Shown here: one piece after another, positions 8,409 to 16,780 of the stretch
Position numbering within the stretch: position 1 is the stretch's first letter
Layout of the letters: every line of letters begins with the position of its first letter
DNA from: Mesorhizobium sp. CA8
Lineage (GTDB): Bacteria > Pseudomonadota > Alphaproteobacteria > Rhizobiales > Rhizobiaceae
Assembly: GCF_020164955.1 (NCBI RefSeq)
Contig: NZ_JAIUHG010000015.1
Location: 89,564-153,563, forward strand
Direction of reading: 5' to 3'
DNA length: 64,000 bases
Program-made: the position numbers and the translations under genes
Notes under the pieces: generated by a model
What the model saw: the letters and a program-made list of their open reading frames with translations, nothing else
Told to the model about the DNA's origin: nothing
Databases searched by the model: none

Positions 8409-9116
8409 CTAGTCTTCTTCTTCGGTGGCGACGAGCTTCCAGTTCGGGTCGCGCGAGCGGGTGTCGCGGGCGAAGGTCCAGACGTCCTTGACCTCGGCCA
8501 CCGTCTCCGGGTCGCCGTCGATCACGGCGCCGGCCTGGTCGCGGGTCGCCGAGATCAGCTCGGAGACGACGCGCAGCGTGATATGCGCTTCCGAGCCCTT
8601 CATTTCGGCGGCGACGATATCGGCCTTGTCGATGCCGACGAAGGAGGACTGGATTTTTTCCGACTTCGCCTCGCGTTCGCCGATCGCGGCGACGAAGCCG
8701 TCATAGACTTCGCGCGACAGGAGATTCTTCAGCGTCTTACGGTCGCCGTCGGCATAGGCCATGACGATCATCTCATAGGCCATCTTGGCGCCGTCGACGA
8801 AGGTCTTGGGATCGAAGGACGGATCATTGTCCTTGATCGTGCGCAGGCCCCTGTTGAGGTCGGTATCCGGCTTGGCGAAGGCGTCGATCGCGGCATAGGT
8901 GTCGGCCGCGGGTTCGCCCGGCATGCGCTTGCGCGGCAGCGACACGACATTTTCAGGCTTCTGCCCCGCATCGGCCTCGCGCGTGCGGCTCGCCGAATAG
9001 GGATCGAAGGGCGGGCGTTCGTTTCCAGTGCGACGTCCAAGCACGTTGCGCAGCTGGAAAAAGATCACAACCGCCGCAATCAAAAAGAAAATCGTGCCGA
9101 AGTCGAAGAAACCCAT
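8409..9116 (-). CDS. Tim44/TimA-family membrane-anchored protein
   Basis: A 235-aa protein with one N-terminal transmembrane helix (GFFDFGTIFFLIAAVVIFFQL), a Pro/Arg-rich linker and a Tim44-like domain from about residue 95 (FDPKTFVDGAKMAYEMIVMAYADGD). Bacterial relatives of mitochondrial Tim44 are found in alphaproteobacteria and are thought to act at the inner membrane. ATG 9116 has GGCGGA just upstream; a TTG at 9128 is the alternative. First gene of the tim44-mltA-smr-XRE cluster. Confidence 0.88.
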   Translation of the reverse strand: MGFFDFGTIFFLIAAVVIFFQLRNVLGRRTGNERPPFDPYSASRTREADAGQKPENVVSLPRKRMPGEPAADTYAAIDAFAKPDTDLNRGLRTIKDNDPSFDPKTFVDGAKMAYEMIVMAYADGDRKTLKNLLSREVYDGFVAAIGEREAKSEKIQSSFVGIDKADIVAAEMKGSEAHITLRVVSELISATRDQAGAVIDGDPETVAEVKDVWTFARDTRSRDPNWKLVATEEED

Positions 9117-9320
9117 AATTTCCGCCAACTCGATCCCTGTCCTTGCCGCACCGGCGTAAACCCCTCGGGGATCGCGGTCGCATAGCGTTCAACACCCAAA
9201 GCATATAGAACGGCAGGCGCTATCATTCAAATCAAAGGCAGCCATACCTATCTAAAGGCGCCAAGGCCAGCGGCGATTGTCCGCGAGCGCCGCAAAAGAA
9301 GAAAGCGATCGGTCGAGACT

Positions 9321-9815
9321 TTGCGCATTTCCTTCATTCCGTTGTTCCTGCTGTTGCTGCCGCTGCTGGAGATCGCCGGCTTCGTCGTCGTCGGCCGCGA
9401 AATCGGCGCTTTGGCGACGGTCGGGCTGGTCATCCTGTCCAGCGTCGCCGGCAGCCTGCTGCTTCGGCATCAGGGTTTCGGCGTCATGGCGCGGGTGCGG
9501 ACGGAAATGGATGCCGGGCGCGACCCCAGCCGCCAGCTCGCGCATGGCGCGATGATCGTGCTTGCGGCGATCCTTCTGATCATCCCGGGCTTCATCACCG
9601 ACATCTTCGCCATTCTTCTCTTGTTGCCGCCGCTGCGGGACTTCGCCTGGCGCCTGCTCAAGAACCGCATCGTCATGGCGACCAGCTTCGGCAGCGGCTT
9701 TTCGGCCCGCCGGCGCGACAACGTCATCGACCTCGACGACAGCGACTATTCGCGCGACGATTATCCGAACCGGCCGGACCACAATTCGCCCTGGCGGCGG
9801 CTGAAAAACGATTAG
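9321..9815 (+). CDS. fxsA: FxsA family membrane protein
   Basis: A 164-aa cytoplasmic membrane protein with the FxsA pattern: a hydrophobic start (FIPLFLLLLPLLEIAGFVVVG), the LRHQGFGVMARVRTEMDAG segment, a helix ending in PGFITDIFAILLLLPP, and a charged, disordered C-terminus. In E. coli FxsA relieves phage T7 exclusion by F plasmids; its normal role is unclear. It starts at TTG 9321. It is divergent from the Tim44-like gene and upstream of secB. Confidence 0.85.
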   Translation: MRISFIPLFLLLLPLLEIAGFVVVGREIGALATVGLVILSSVAGSLLLRHQGFGVMARVRTEMDAGRDPSRQLAHGAMIVLAAILLIIPGFITDIFAILLLLPPLRDFAWRLLKNRIVMATSFGSGFSARRRDNVIDLDDSDYSRDDYPNRPDHNSPWRRLKND

Positions 9816-9933
9816 TCCCGGACCTGTCGCCGATAGGGGCGGCAAAACTTGTTTTGTCCGGCCGAGCATGGTAGCGAACCCGCGATTTCAATCCGGTCAG
9901 CAATGCTGCCCAGGCAAAAGGACTTAAAGGCTC

Positions 9934-10443
9934 ATGGCCAGCAACGATGACGCGGCGACCGGCGCCGCCAACGGCAACGGCAACGGCACCCAGAACCAGC
10001 CCTCGCTCAATGTGCTTGCGCAATATGTGAAGGACCTGTCCTTCGAGAGCCCCGGCGCGCCCAATTCGCTGCGTGGCCGCGACAAGGCTCCGGGCATCGC
10101 CATCAATGTCAACGTCAACGCCAACCCGCTTTCGGACAAGCAGTTCGACGTCAATCTGACGCTGAACGCCAAGGCTTCCTTCGACCAGGAAGTGCTGTTC
10201 AATGTCGAGCTGGTCTATGGCGGCGTCTTTGCCATTTCGGGCTTCCCGCAGGAACACATGCTGCCGCTGCTCTTCATCGAATGCCCGCGGCTGCTGTTCC
10301 CCTTTGCCCGCCAGATCATCGCCGACGCCACCCGCAATGGCGGCTTCCCGCCGCTGATGCTCGACCCGATCGACTTCGCGCAGATGTTCCAGCAGAGGAT
10401 TGCCGAGGATCAGGCTGCGGCGAGCAAAGTCCAGGTGAGCTGA
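9934..10443 (+). CDS. secB: Protein-export chaperone SecB
   Basis: Tetrameric cytosolic chaperone that holds preproteins unfolded and hands them to SecA. The 169-aa sequence carries the family core: LAQYVKDLSFESPGAP near residue 30, the EVLFNVELVYGGVF strand and CPRLLFPFARQIIADATRNGGFPPLMLDPIDF. The N-terminus is extended by a low-complexity Asn/Gly stretch, common in alphaproteobacterial SecB. A terminator hairpin follows the stop. Confidence 0.96.
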   Translation: MASNDDAATGAANGNGNGTQNQPSLNVLAQYVKDLSFESPGAPNSLRGRDKAPGIAINVNVNANPLSDKQFDVNLTLNAKASFDQEVLFNVELVYGGVFAISGFPQEHMLPLLFIECPRLLFPFARQIIADATRNGGFPPLMLDPIDFAQMFQQRIAEDQAAASKVQVS

Positions 10444-10469
10444 GGCGAACGACGCCATACCACTTCGAG

Positions 10470-10500
10470 AGCCCGGCTTCGCGCCGGGCTGTTTTGTTTA
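10470..10500 (+). terminator. Rho-independent terminator after secB
   Basis: An 8-bp perfect stem (AGCCCGGC / GCCGGGCT) with a 5-base loop, followed by GTTTTGTTT, 27 bases after the secB stop. Confidence 0.85.
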
Positions 10501-10537
10501 GACGTCGGAGATTGGCGAAAACCTCCGCGCGGTCGTC

Positions 10538-10697
10538 ATTCCAGGGCGGAGCAAGGAGCGGAGCGACGCGCGCAGACCCTGGAATCCATGCCGTTAAGCC
10601 AATGCGTTGCAACGGTTACAGAATTCTGCTCCGTTGCACCCTACGGCAACGGGCACGGCATGGATACTCGGGTCAAGCCCGAGTATGACGACGTCAC
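10538..10697. repeat. Dispersed palindromic repeat, family B
   Basis: A composite palindrome with GTCATTCCAGGGCGGAGCAA-type and ACTCGGGTCAAGCCCGAGT arms around an inner ATCCATGCCGT / ACGGCATGGAT pair. Related copies occur at 29768-29935 and 48895-49085, and its arm type recurs inside the E2 gene at 32874-32978. It fills most of the gap between secB and dnaQ and has no coding potential. Confidence 0.75.
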
Positions 10698-10741
10698 GGA
10701 GGTTTTGGCCAATCTCCAACGTCAGCGCCAACAGCGCCCGC

Positions 10742-11446
10742 TCAAGCCACCGCCACCTTGAGCCACAGCGCCTTTTCGCCCAGCGTCGAAACCAGCCCGG
10801 CATGCGCCGCGCGGTCCGCTTCGCTCAGCCGCGGCGGCAGGGCGATGGGCCGGGCGCCGATGGAGATGTCGATATCGGCCACCTCGCCGGCGCCGTTCAT
10901 CTGCACGGCCACGGATTCCAGAACCAGCGCCGCCTGTTTGCCGCCGATGAGCTCGATATAGACCTCGGCCAGCAATTCGGAGTCGAGCAACGCGCCGTGC
11001 TTGGTGCGGCGTGTGTTGTCGATGCCGTAGCGCCGGCAGAGCGCATCGAGCGAGTTTGGGCCCATCGGATGCTTGCGGCGGGCCAAAGCGAGCGTGTCGA
11101 CGATGCGGCCGGGATCGATGGCCGGATGGTCGAGCCGGCTATATTCGAGGTTGAGGAAGCCGAGGTCGAAGGTGGCGTTGTGCGCGATCAGCTTGGCGCC
11201 GTCGGTGAAGGCCAGCCACTCATCGACGATTTCGGCGAAGGTCGGCTTGCCGACCAGGTCGGCGGCGCTGATCCCATGCACGGCCTGCGCCTCGGCGTGG
11301 ATGGCGCGCCCTTGCGGATTGATGAATTTGTGGAAGGTGCGGCCGGTCGGGAAACGGTTGACCAGCTCGACGCCGCCGAGCTCGATAATGCGGTCGTCGC
11401 GCAAATCGAGGCCAGTGGTTTCCGTATCGAAGATGATTTCACGCAT
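10742..11446 (-). CDS. dnaQ: DNA polymerase III epsilon subunit (3'-5' proofreading exonuclease)
   Basis: A 234-aa DEDD exonuclease that proofreads for the replicative polymerase. The three Exo motifs are intact: FDTETTGLD (residues 5-13), HNATFDLGFLN, and HGALLDSELLAEVY. I chose ATG 11446, which gives MREIIFDTETTG, the family-typical N-terminus; the frame is open 27 codons further but without conservation. It lies downstream of coaE on the same strand, in the origin-proximal cluster found in many alphaproteobacteria. Confidence 0.94.
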   Translation of the reverse strand: MREIIFDTETTGLDLRDDRIIELGGVELVNRFPTGRTFHKFINPQGRAIHAEAQAVHGISAADLVGKPTFAEIVDEWLAFTDGAKLIAHNATFDLGFLNLEYSRLDHPAIDPGRIVDTLALARRKHPMGPNSLDALCRRYGIDNTRRTKHGALLDSELLAEVYIELIGGKQAALVLESVAVQMNGAGEVADIDISIGARPIALPPRLSEADRAAHAGLVSTLGEKALWLKVAVA

Positions 11447-11524
11447 TCGAATCAGTTCGCTTCCCAAGCGAGCAGAATCATACACCAGAACAAAATGGCA
11501 ATGGGGGCTGGTGACGGCCTGACG

Positions 11525-11628
11525 CATGACCTCCGAAAATCGGAATCGATTTTCGGAAAAGGATCATGCGCGAAATCAAAGCGTTACAGCGTCCTTGCGC
11601 GTCCGAACGGACGCGCGGCGCTGTAATG
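11525..11628. repeat. Dispersed repeat, family C, between coaE and dnaQ
   Basis: Contains CCGAAAATCGG...CGATTTTCGG, then GGATCATGCGC and a palindrome GCGCGTCCGAACGGACGCGC before GGCGCTGTAATG. Pieces of similar design recur at 16703-16780, 47085-47206 and 62512-62640. It abuts the coaE stop codon directly and could act as a 3'-end hairpin for coaE. Confidence 0.65.
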
Positions 11629-12234
11629 TCAGGAGCCGGCTTTGCCGGACTTTTCCCCTGAGAGTTCGGCGATGATCGCCTCGACCGCCTTTCGCGCCGC
11701 ATCGAAGCCATGGCCGGTGTCGATGACGAAATCGGCCTGGCGGCGCTTTTCGGCGTCGGGCACCTGCTTGGCGAGGATGGACGAAAACTTCTCCTCGTCC
11801 ATGCCGGGCCTGGCGAGCACGCGCTGGCGCTGGATCTCGGGCGACGCGGTGACGACCACGACCTTGTCGACGCGGTTGCGGCCGCCGGTTTCGAACAGCA
11901 ACGGGATGTCGAGCACGGCGAGCGGCGCGCCGGCGGCGCGATGTCTCGCCAGAAACGCATCGGCGTCGGCGCGCACCAGCGGGTGAATGATCGCCTCGAG
12001 CTGCTTCAGCGCAGCTGGATCGGTGAGCACTTTTCCGGCGAGCTTCGCGCGATCGACCGCGCCTGCCTGCGTCGTGCCCGGGAAAGCCGCTTCGACCAAA
12101 GGCGCTGCCTTGCCGGAATAAAGGCGATGCACCGTCTCATCCGAATCATGCACAGGCACGCCGGCCTCGGCGAACATTTTCGCCGTGGCGGACTTGCCCA
12201 TGCCGATCGATCCGGTGAGGCCGAGCACGATCAT
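11629..12234 (-). CDS. coaE: Dephospho-CoA kinase
   Basis: Last step of CoA synthesis: phosphorylates dephospho-CoA at the 3'-OH of ribose. The 201-aa protein has the P-loop GLTGSIGMGKS (residues 5-15), the HDSDETVHRLY substrate region and the LDIPLLFETG lid region. ATG 12234 shares one base with the aroE stop (TGATG), so the genes are translationally coupled. A much longer open frame in this phase extends into aroE and is a shadow. Confidence 0.95.
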   Translation of the reverse strand: MIVLGLTGSIGMGKSATAKMFAEAGVPVHDSDETVHRLYSGKAAPLVEAAFPGTTQAGAVDRAKLAGKVLTDPAALKQLEAIIHPLVRADADAFLARHRAAGAPLAVLDIPLLFETGGRNRVDKVVVVTASPEIQRQRVLARPGMDEEKFSSILAKQVPDAEKRRQADFVIDTGHGFDAARKAVEAIIAELSGEKSGKAGS

Positions 12235-13067
12235 CAATGGCCCTCGATGTCGGCAACGATCATGCGCCGCAATTCGGGCGTGACATCTGGCTTCCGGCCG
12301 AACCAGCGCTCGAAGCCGGGCACGGCCTGATGCAGCAGCATGCCGAGCCCATCGACGGTCTTCAGGCCGCGCGCCCTGGCCGCGGCAAGCAAAGGCGTTT
12401 CGAGCGGCACATAGACAATGTCGGTGACGATGGTGTGGCCGGGCAACGCGCTCGGCTCGGCGGCGAGGGCTTCGTTGCCATGCATGCCAAGCGCCGTGGT
12501 GTTGATGAGCAGGCCGGCATCGGCAAGCAGCTCGCGGACCGCGCCCGCGCCGTGCGCCGAAACGCCGGCGCCGAAGTGGCGGCTGAGTTCCTCGGCTCTC
12601 GCGAGCGTCCGATTGACGATGCGGATATCCTTGATGCCACGCTCTTTCAGCGCATGGATGACCGCGCGGGAGGCGCCGCCGGCGCCCAGAACCACGGCCG
12701 GCCCATTGGCAGCCCAGCCCGGCGCATGGTCGTCGAGGTTGGCGGCGAAGCCGTAGCCGTCCGTGTTGCCGCCCCAGAGAAGGCCATCTTCGAACCACAG
12801 CGTGTTGACGGCGCCGATCGCGTCGGCCGCATGGTCTCGGCGGGCCACTCCGGCGAAAGCGGCTTCCTTGTGCGGAATGGTGACATTGCCGCCACGGTAG
12901 CCGTTCTCGCCGAGGGATTTCAGGAAGGCGGCGAAATCCGCCGGCGCGACGTCGATCGCTTCATAGCTGCCGTCGATGCCATATTGCGCCAGCCAATAAC
13001 CATGGATCTTCGGCGAGCGCGAATGGGCGATCGGATGTCCGGTGACAAAAGCTTTTGCCTCAGCCAT
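12234..13067 (-). CDS. aroE: Shikimate dehydrogenase (NADP+)
   Basis: Reduces 3-dehydroshikimate to shikimate in aromatic amino acid synthesis. The 277-aa protein has the substrate-binding HPIAHSRSPKIHGYW motif with Ser residues near 14-16, the catalytic Lys in NVTIPHKE, and the nucleotide-binding GAGGASRAV. It overlaps the end of maf by 8 bases and is coupled to coaE. Confidence 0.95.
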   Translation of the reverse strand: MAEAKAFVTGHPIAHSRSPKIHGYWLAQYGIDGSYEAIDVAPADFAAFLKSLGENGYRGGNVTIPHKEAAFAGVARRDHAADAIGAVNTLWFEDGLLWGGNTDGYGFAANLDDHAPGWAANGPAVVLGAGGASRAVIHALKERGIKDIRIVNRTLARAEELSRHFGAGVSAHGAGAVRELLADAGLLINTTALGMHGNEALAAEPSALPGHTIVTDIVYVPLETPLLAAARARGLKTVDGLGMLLHQAVPGFERWFGRKPDVTPELRRMIVADIEGH

Positions 13068-13659
13068 CGATCGCTCCCAATCCGCGCAATTCCTTCAGCA
13101 ACGGCAAAAGCGGCAGGCCGACGATGGTGAAATAGTCGCCCTCGATCTTCTCGAACAGCTGGATGCCTTCGCCTTCGATCTGATAGGCGCCGACGCTGGA
13201 CAGCGCCTTGGCGCCGACGCGGGCCAGGTGCCGGCCGATGAAGGCAGGATCGAGCTTGCGCATGGTCAGGCTGGCGACGCCGACATGACGCCACAGCACC
13301 TGGCCGTCGCGGCAAAGCACGGCGGCGCTGTTCAATTGATGCGTCTTGCCGGAGAGCGCGAGCAGGTGGCGGCGAGCGCCTTCCATGTCGGCGGGCTTAT
13401 GAAAAATCTCGTCGCCCAGCGACAGGGTCTGGTCGCAGCCGAGCACGAGGGAAGCTGGCCTGCGCTCGCTGACGTCGGTCGCCTTGGCCTCGGCCAGGAT
13501 CGACGCGACATCCTCCGGCGAAACGCCGCTGTCCTTCAGCGGAGCCTCGAGCGCGCGCTCGTCGACATTTGCCGGCACCGCCTCGATGTCGAGGCCGGCA
13601 TTGACGAGCATCGCCTTGCGGTACGGGCTGCCCGAAGCGAGGATGATTTTCTCGGCCAT
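13060..13659 (-). CDS. Maf-family nucleotide pyrophosphatase
   Basis: A 199-aa Maf/YhdE/YceF-type protein that hydrolyses non-canonical or canonical nucleoside triphosphates to monophosphates. Family signatures: ILASGSPYRKAML at the N-terminus, the VLGCDQTLSL active-site Asp region, and GAYQIEGEGIQLFEKIEGDYFTIVGLPL. In this cluster position the gene corresponds to the Maf gene near the origin in other alphaproteobacteria. The subfamily substrate (dTTP/UTP versus m7GTP) cannot be decided by eye. Confidence 0.92.
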   Translation of the reverse strand: MAEKIILASGSPYRKAMLVNAGLDIEAVPANVDERALEAPLKDSGVSPEDVASILAEAKATDVSERRPASLVLGCDQTLSLGDEIFHKPADMEGARRHLLALSGKTHQLNSAAVLCRDGQVLWRHVGVASLTMRKLDPAFIGRHLARVGAKALSSVGAYQIEGEGIQLFEKIEGDYFTIVGLPLLPLLKELRGLGAIDG

Positions 13660-13687
13660 GATGGTTCATCCAACGATTGCGACCCGT

Positions 13688-13882
13688 CCGACACCCCTCA
13701 TCCGTCTCGGCGCTGTCGCGCCGATCCACCTTCTCCCACAAGGGGAGAAGGAAAGTCCTGGGCCATCGCCGCTGCAAAACCGCTATCTAGTGGTAATTGC
13801 GGGATGCCGGTGCCGCGTTCTTCCTTCTCCCCTTGTGGGAGAAGGTGGCCGAGCGAAGCTCGGTCGGATGAGGGGTGTTGGA
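13688..13882. repeat. Inverted pair of dispersed repeats, family A
   Basis: The two arms (about 13688-13755 and 13823-13882) are reverse complements of one motif: ACCCCTCATCCG, a TCGGCGC/GCGCCGA hairpin, then CCACCTTCTCCC-ACAAGGGGAGAAGG. The whole could fold as one large cruciform between maf and the PPDK-regulator gene. Same motif at 18230, 42484 and 56440. Confidence 0.75.
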
Positions 13883-13908
13883 CGGAGTGCTCACCTATGT
13901 CGCTTGCC

Positions 13909-14730
13909 CTAGCGCGTCTTGCCCCGAAGGGCAACGATGGCGGCCGCCGTTTCCTCGATGGAGCGGCGGCTGACATCGATCATCGGCCAGCCATGCCTCG
14001 TGCAGAGCTGGCGGGCATAGGCCAGCTCCTCGTTGATGGCGGCGCGGTCGACATAGTCGGTCGGCACGAAGGCGGCGCTGTTGCCGAGAATGCGGTTCTG
14101 CCTCACATGCGAGATACGCTCGGCCGTGGCGACCAGGCCGACGACCAAAGGCGTCTTGGCGACGATCAGGCTTTCGGGCAGCGGCACGCCGAGCACGATC
14201 GGGATGTTGGCGGTCTTGATGCCGCGATTGGCGAGATAGATGCTGGTCGGCGTCTTCGAGGTGCGCGAGATGCCGATCAGCACGACATCGGCATCGTCCA
14301 TATTGGCCGGGAGCTGGCCGTCATCATGCTCCATGGTGAAGTTCAAGGCATCGATGCGGCGGAAATACTCGGCGTCGAGCACGTGCTGGGCGCCGACGCG
14401 GCGGCCGGCCGGCGTGCCGAGATAGGACTGGAAGACGGTGAGCACCGGTTCCAGCACCGAGACGCAAGGCAGGCCCATCGCCGCGCAGCGCTCGTCGATC
14501 GAGCGGGCGAGCTTCTGGTCGACGACCGTGTAGAGGATGATGCCGGGCTCCTCCTCGATGTCATCGAAGACCTTGGCGACCTGCTTCTCAGTGCGGATCA
14601 GCGGATAGATATGCTCGATGGCGCGCGCGTCCTTGTATTGCGCGGACGCCGCGCGGCCGGCCGCCAGCAGCGTCTCGCCGGTGGCGTCGGAGATCAGGTG
14701 CAGGTGGAAGAAGCTCTGAGGTTTGTTCAC
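13909..14730 (-). CDS. Pyruvate, phosphate/water dikinase regulatory protein (DUF299 kinase/pyrophosphorylase)
   Basis: Bifunctional enzyme that inactivates PPDK or PEP synthase by ADP-dependent Thr phosphorylation and reactivates it by phosphorolysis. The 273-aa product starts FFHLHLISDATGETL and carries the atypical P-loop GISRTSKTPTSIYLA. I chose GTG 14730, giving VNKPQSFFHLH; the frame upstream of it runs into the origin region and lacks conservation. The DUF299 gene paired with hemE across the chromosome origin is the known arrangement in Caulobacter and Rickettsia. Confidence 0.93.
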   Translation of the reverse strand: MNKPQSFFHLHLISDATGETLLAAGRAASAQYKDARAIEHIYPLIRTEKQVAKVFDDIEEEPGIILYTVVDQKLARSIDERCAAMGLPCVSVLEPVLTVFQSYLGTPAGRRVGAQHVLDAEYFRRIDALNFTMEHDDGQLPANMDDADVVLIGISRTSKTPTSIYLANRGIKTANIPIVLGVPLPESLIVAKTPLVVGLVATAERISHVRQNRILGNSAAFVPTDYVDRAAINEELAYARQLCTRHGWPMIDVSRRSIEETAAAIVALRGKTR

Positions 14731-15107
14731 AGGGATGGGTCCAGGCTGTGGGCAATTGTGGACAAGGCTGGATGGGCAGGCCTCGGCTAAGCAAACGACT
14801 GTATCAGATGGCCGCTTGTCCACAATTCGACCCGCTGTAGGCTTTGTCGCGGCGCTGGGGACAAAACCGGGGATCAACTTTTGTTGGCCGATTTCGTCCA
14901 CAGCACGGAGTTCGGAACGGAAAGCCCAAGCTTTTGACTCCAAAGCCTGAATCCGCTTTGTCCCCAGAGCCATCCAAATTGCGAAAGCGAGTACGCGACA
15001 ATATGCTGACTGGCCTTTTCGAGCCGCAGGCTGGACAGGTCGCAACCATCACAACCAACAGACTCTTAGAATCAGAAGACTCTTTTAAAATAGATATTTG
15101 ATTTAAA
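14723..15107. other. Probable chromosomal replication origin (oriC)
   Basis: Gene-free stretch between the DUF299 gene and hemE. DnaA-box-like nonamers, compared with TTATCCACA: TTGTCCACA at 14816-14824 and, reversed, at 14757-14765 (8 of 9 matches each). Weaker 7-of-9 sites lie at 14723-14731, 14747-14755 (reverse), 14856-14864 (reverse), 14894-14902 and 14958-14966. An AT-rich block at 15081-15107 (24 of 27 bases A or T, in DNA otherwise strongly GC-rich) sits beside hemE and could be the unwinding element. Flanking genes and nearby parS-parAB agree. The exact limits are inferred. Confidence 0.8.
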
Positions 15108-15130
15108 GGGACCGGAGAGGGCAGCGCAGG

Positions 15131-16159
15131 ATGGCTGGGAAACGGATCATGCTGGACGTCCTCAAGGGCGAGACGGTTTCACCGCCGCCGCTCTGGATGA
15201 TGCGTCAGGCAGGCCGCTATCTTCCGGAGTATCGCGAGACCAGGAAGCGAGCGGGATCCTTCCTCGATCTCTGCTACGATCCGGACCTCGCCGTCGAGGT
15301 GACGCTGCAGCCGATCGAACGCTTCGGCTTCGACGCCTCGATCCTGTTCTCCGACATTCTCGTCGTGCCCAATGCCCTGGGACGCGAGGTTCGCTTCGAG
15401 GAAGGCCGCGGCCCGATCCTGAAGCCGATCTCGGCTGCCGAGATTGCAGCATTGAACGGCGATGTGTTTCACGTGAATCTCGAACCGGTCTATGAGACCG
15501 TGCGCCGGTTGCGGGCGAAACTGCCCAACGAGACGACGCTGATCGGCTTCTGCGGAGCGCCCTGGACGGTGGCGACCTATATGATTGCCGGGCACGGCAC
15601 GCCCGACCAGGGACCGGCGCGGCTTTTCGCCTATCGCGAGCCCGAAGCCTTTGCCAAGCTTTTGAAGACACTGGCCGATCATTCGGCCGCCTATCTGATC
15701 CGCCAGATCGAAGCCGGCGCCGATGCGGTGCAGATTTTCGATTCGTGGTCGGGCGTGCTGGACGAACCGTCCTTCGAGGCCTTCTGCGTCGAACCGGTGG
15801 CCAAGATCGTTCGTCAGGTGAAAGCGGTTTACCCCGATGTGCCGGTGATCGGCTTTCCGAAGGGAGCCGGCGAACGCTATCGCGACTATAGGAAGAAGAC
15901 CGGCATTGCCGGCCTCGGCCTCGACTGGACCGTGCCTTTGTCGATGGCGAAGGAATTGCAGCGTGACGGCGCGGTGCAAGGCAATCTCGATCCGCTGCGC
16001 CTGGTCGCCGGCGGCGAGGCGCTGGCCGACGGAGTCGATGCCATTTTGAGGAACTTGGGTGGCGGGCCGCTGATCTTCAATCTCGGCCACGGCATCACGC
16101 CGGAAACGCCGGTGGCGCATGTCGAGGCGATGGTCAAGATGGTGAGGGGCCAGCGATGA
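15131..16159 (+). CDS. hemE: Uroporphyrinogen decarboxylase
   Basis: Decarboxylates uroporphyrinogen III to coproporphyrinogen III in heme synthesis. The 342-aa protein opens with PPPLWMMRQAGRYLPEYRETR, the substrate-binding URO-D signature 1, followed by the catalytic Asp region FSDILVVPNALG and signature 2, GFCGAPWTVATYMI. It begins at ATG 15131 just after the AT-rich part of the presumed origin, so its promoter probably overlaps oriC. It overlaps hemJ by four bases. A parS-like sequence lies inside the gene at 15465-15480. Confidence 0.97.
   Translation: MAGKRIMLDVLKGETVSPPPLWMMRQAGRYLPEYRETRKRAGSFLDLCYDPDLAVEVTLQPIERFGFDASILFSDILVVPNALGREVRFEEGRGPILKPISAAEIAALNGDVFHVNLEPVYETVRRLRAKLPNETTLIGFCGAPWTVATYMIAGHGTPDQGPARLFAYREPEAFAKLLKTLADHSAAYLIRQIEAGADAVQIFDSWSGVLDEPSFEAFCVEPVAKIVRQVKAVYPDVPVIGFPKGAGERYRDYRKKTGIAGLGLDWTVPLSMAKELQRDGAVQGNLDPLRLVAGGEALADGVDAILRNLGGGPLIFNLGHGITPETPVAHVEAMVKMVRGQR
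15465..15480. promoter_or_regulatory. parS-like sequence inside hemE (weak)
   Basis: TGTTTCACGTGAATCT matches 14 of 16 bases of the parS palindrome TGTTTCACGTGAAACA, with the central ten bases intact. It is 0.35 kb from the presumed oriC. Whether ParB binds it is unknown. Confidence 0.45.
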
Positions 16160-16701
16160 ACAACGAGAGCAGCGCGAGCAGCGGGAACAGCACTGGCCAG
16201 GCGATGAAGCGCATGGTGATCGGCATTGCCCTGCTCGTCGTGGCGACGGCGCTTCTCTATGTCGTGGCCGGCGACGGCTTCTATCTCTGGGCGAAGGCGA
16301 TCCATGTGATCGCGGTCATCTCCTGGATGGCCGGCATGCTCTATCTGCCCAGGCTGTTCGTCTATCACGTCGATGCCGAGAAAGGCTCGGTCCAGTCCGA
16401 GACCTTCAAGGTGATGGAACGCCGGCTGCTCAGGGCCATCATCAATCCGGCGATGATCGTGACCTGGGTGTTCGGGCTTTGGCTGGCCTGGAAAGGCTTT
16501 GCATTCCAGGGCGGCTGGCTGCACGCCAAGATCGCGCTGGTGCTCGTCCTGTCGGGCCTGCATGGCTATCTCGCCGGCGCGGTCAGGAAATTCGCCGAGG
16601 ACAAGAACGAAAAACCGGCGCGGCACTGGCGGATCGTCAACGAGATCCCCACATTGTTGATGATCGTCATCGTCATCCTGGTGATCGTGAAGCCGTTCTA
16701 G
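16156..16701 (+). CDS. hemJ: Protoporphyrinogen oxidase HemJ
   Basis: Oxygen-type-independent protoporphyrinogen IX oxidase of the HemJ (UPF0093) membrane family, used where HemG and HemY are absent. The 181-aa product has about four hydrophobic helices. Conserved features are the AIHVIAVISWMAGMLYLPRLFVYH motif with His, and the KIALVLVLSGLHGYL segment with a second His. It overlaps the hemE stop, placing two heme steps in one operon next to the origin. Confidence 0.92.
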   Translation: MNNESSASSGNSTGQAMKRMVIGIALLVVATALLYVVAGDGFYLWAKAIHVIAVISWMAGMLYLPRLFVYHVDAEKGSVQSETFKVMERRLLRAIINPAMIVTWVFGLWLAWKGFAFQGGWLHAKIALVLVLSGLHGYLAGAVRKFAEDKNEKPARHWRIVNEIPTLLMIVIVILVIVKPF

Positions 16702-16702
16702 A

Positions 16703-16780
16703 TCAGGAGCATGGTTTTTTCCGAAAGCCGGTTCCCACTTTTAGCTCACGCTGACCCCGATTCGGGGATCATGCTTTAGC
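16703..16780. repeat. Dispersed repeat fragment, family C
   Basis: GGAGCATGGTTTTTTCCGAAAGCCGGTTCCCACTTTT-type tail followed by a CCCCGAT-TCGGGG hairpin and GATCATGC, directly after hemJ. The hairpin could double as a weak terminator. Confidence 0.55.

Noticed and set aside
10538..10697. Insertion sequence or integron remnant
   Set aside because: Palindromic and repeated, but with no transposase frame or target-site duplication that I can see.
13688..13882. CRISPR array
   Set aside because: Only two inverted units with different spacing; CRISPR repeats are direct and regularly spaced.
13042..14790. 582-aa plus-strand open frame
   Set aside because: Antisense to maf and the DUF299 gene and passes through repeat DNA; no family features.
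15081..15107. CtrA site (TTAA-N7-TTAA) in the AT-rich block
   Set aside because: Two TTAA elements are present but the spacing is 14 rather than 7 bases, so I treat the block only as AT-rich DNA.
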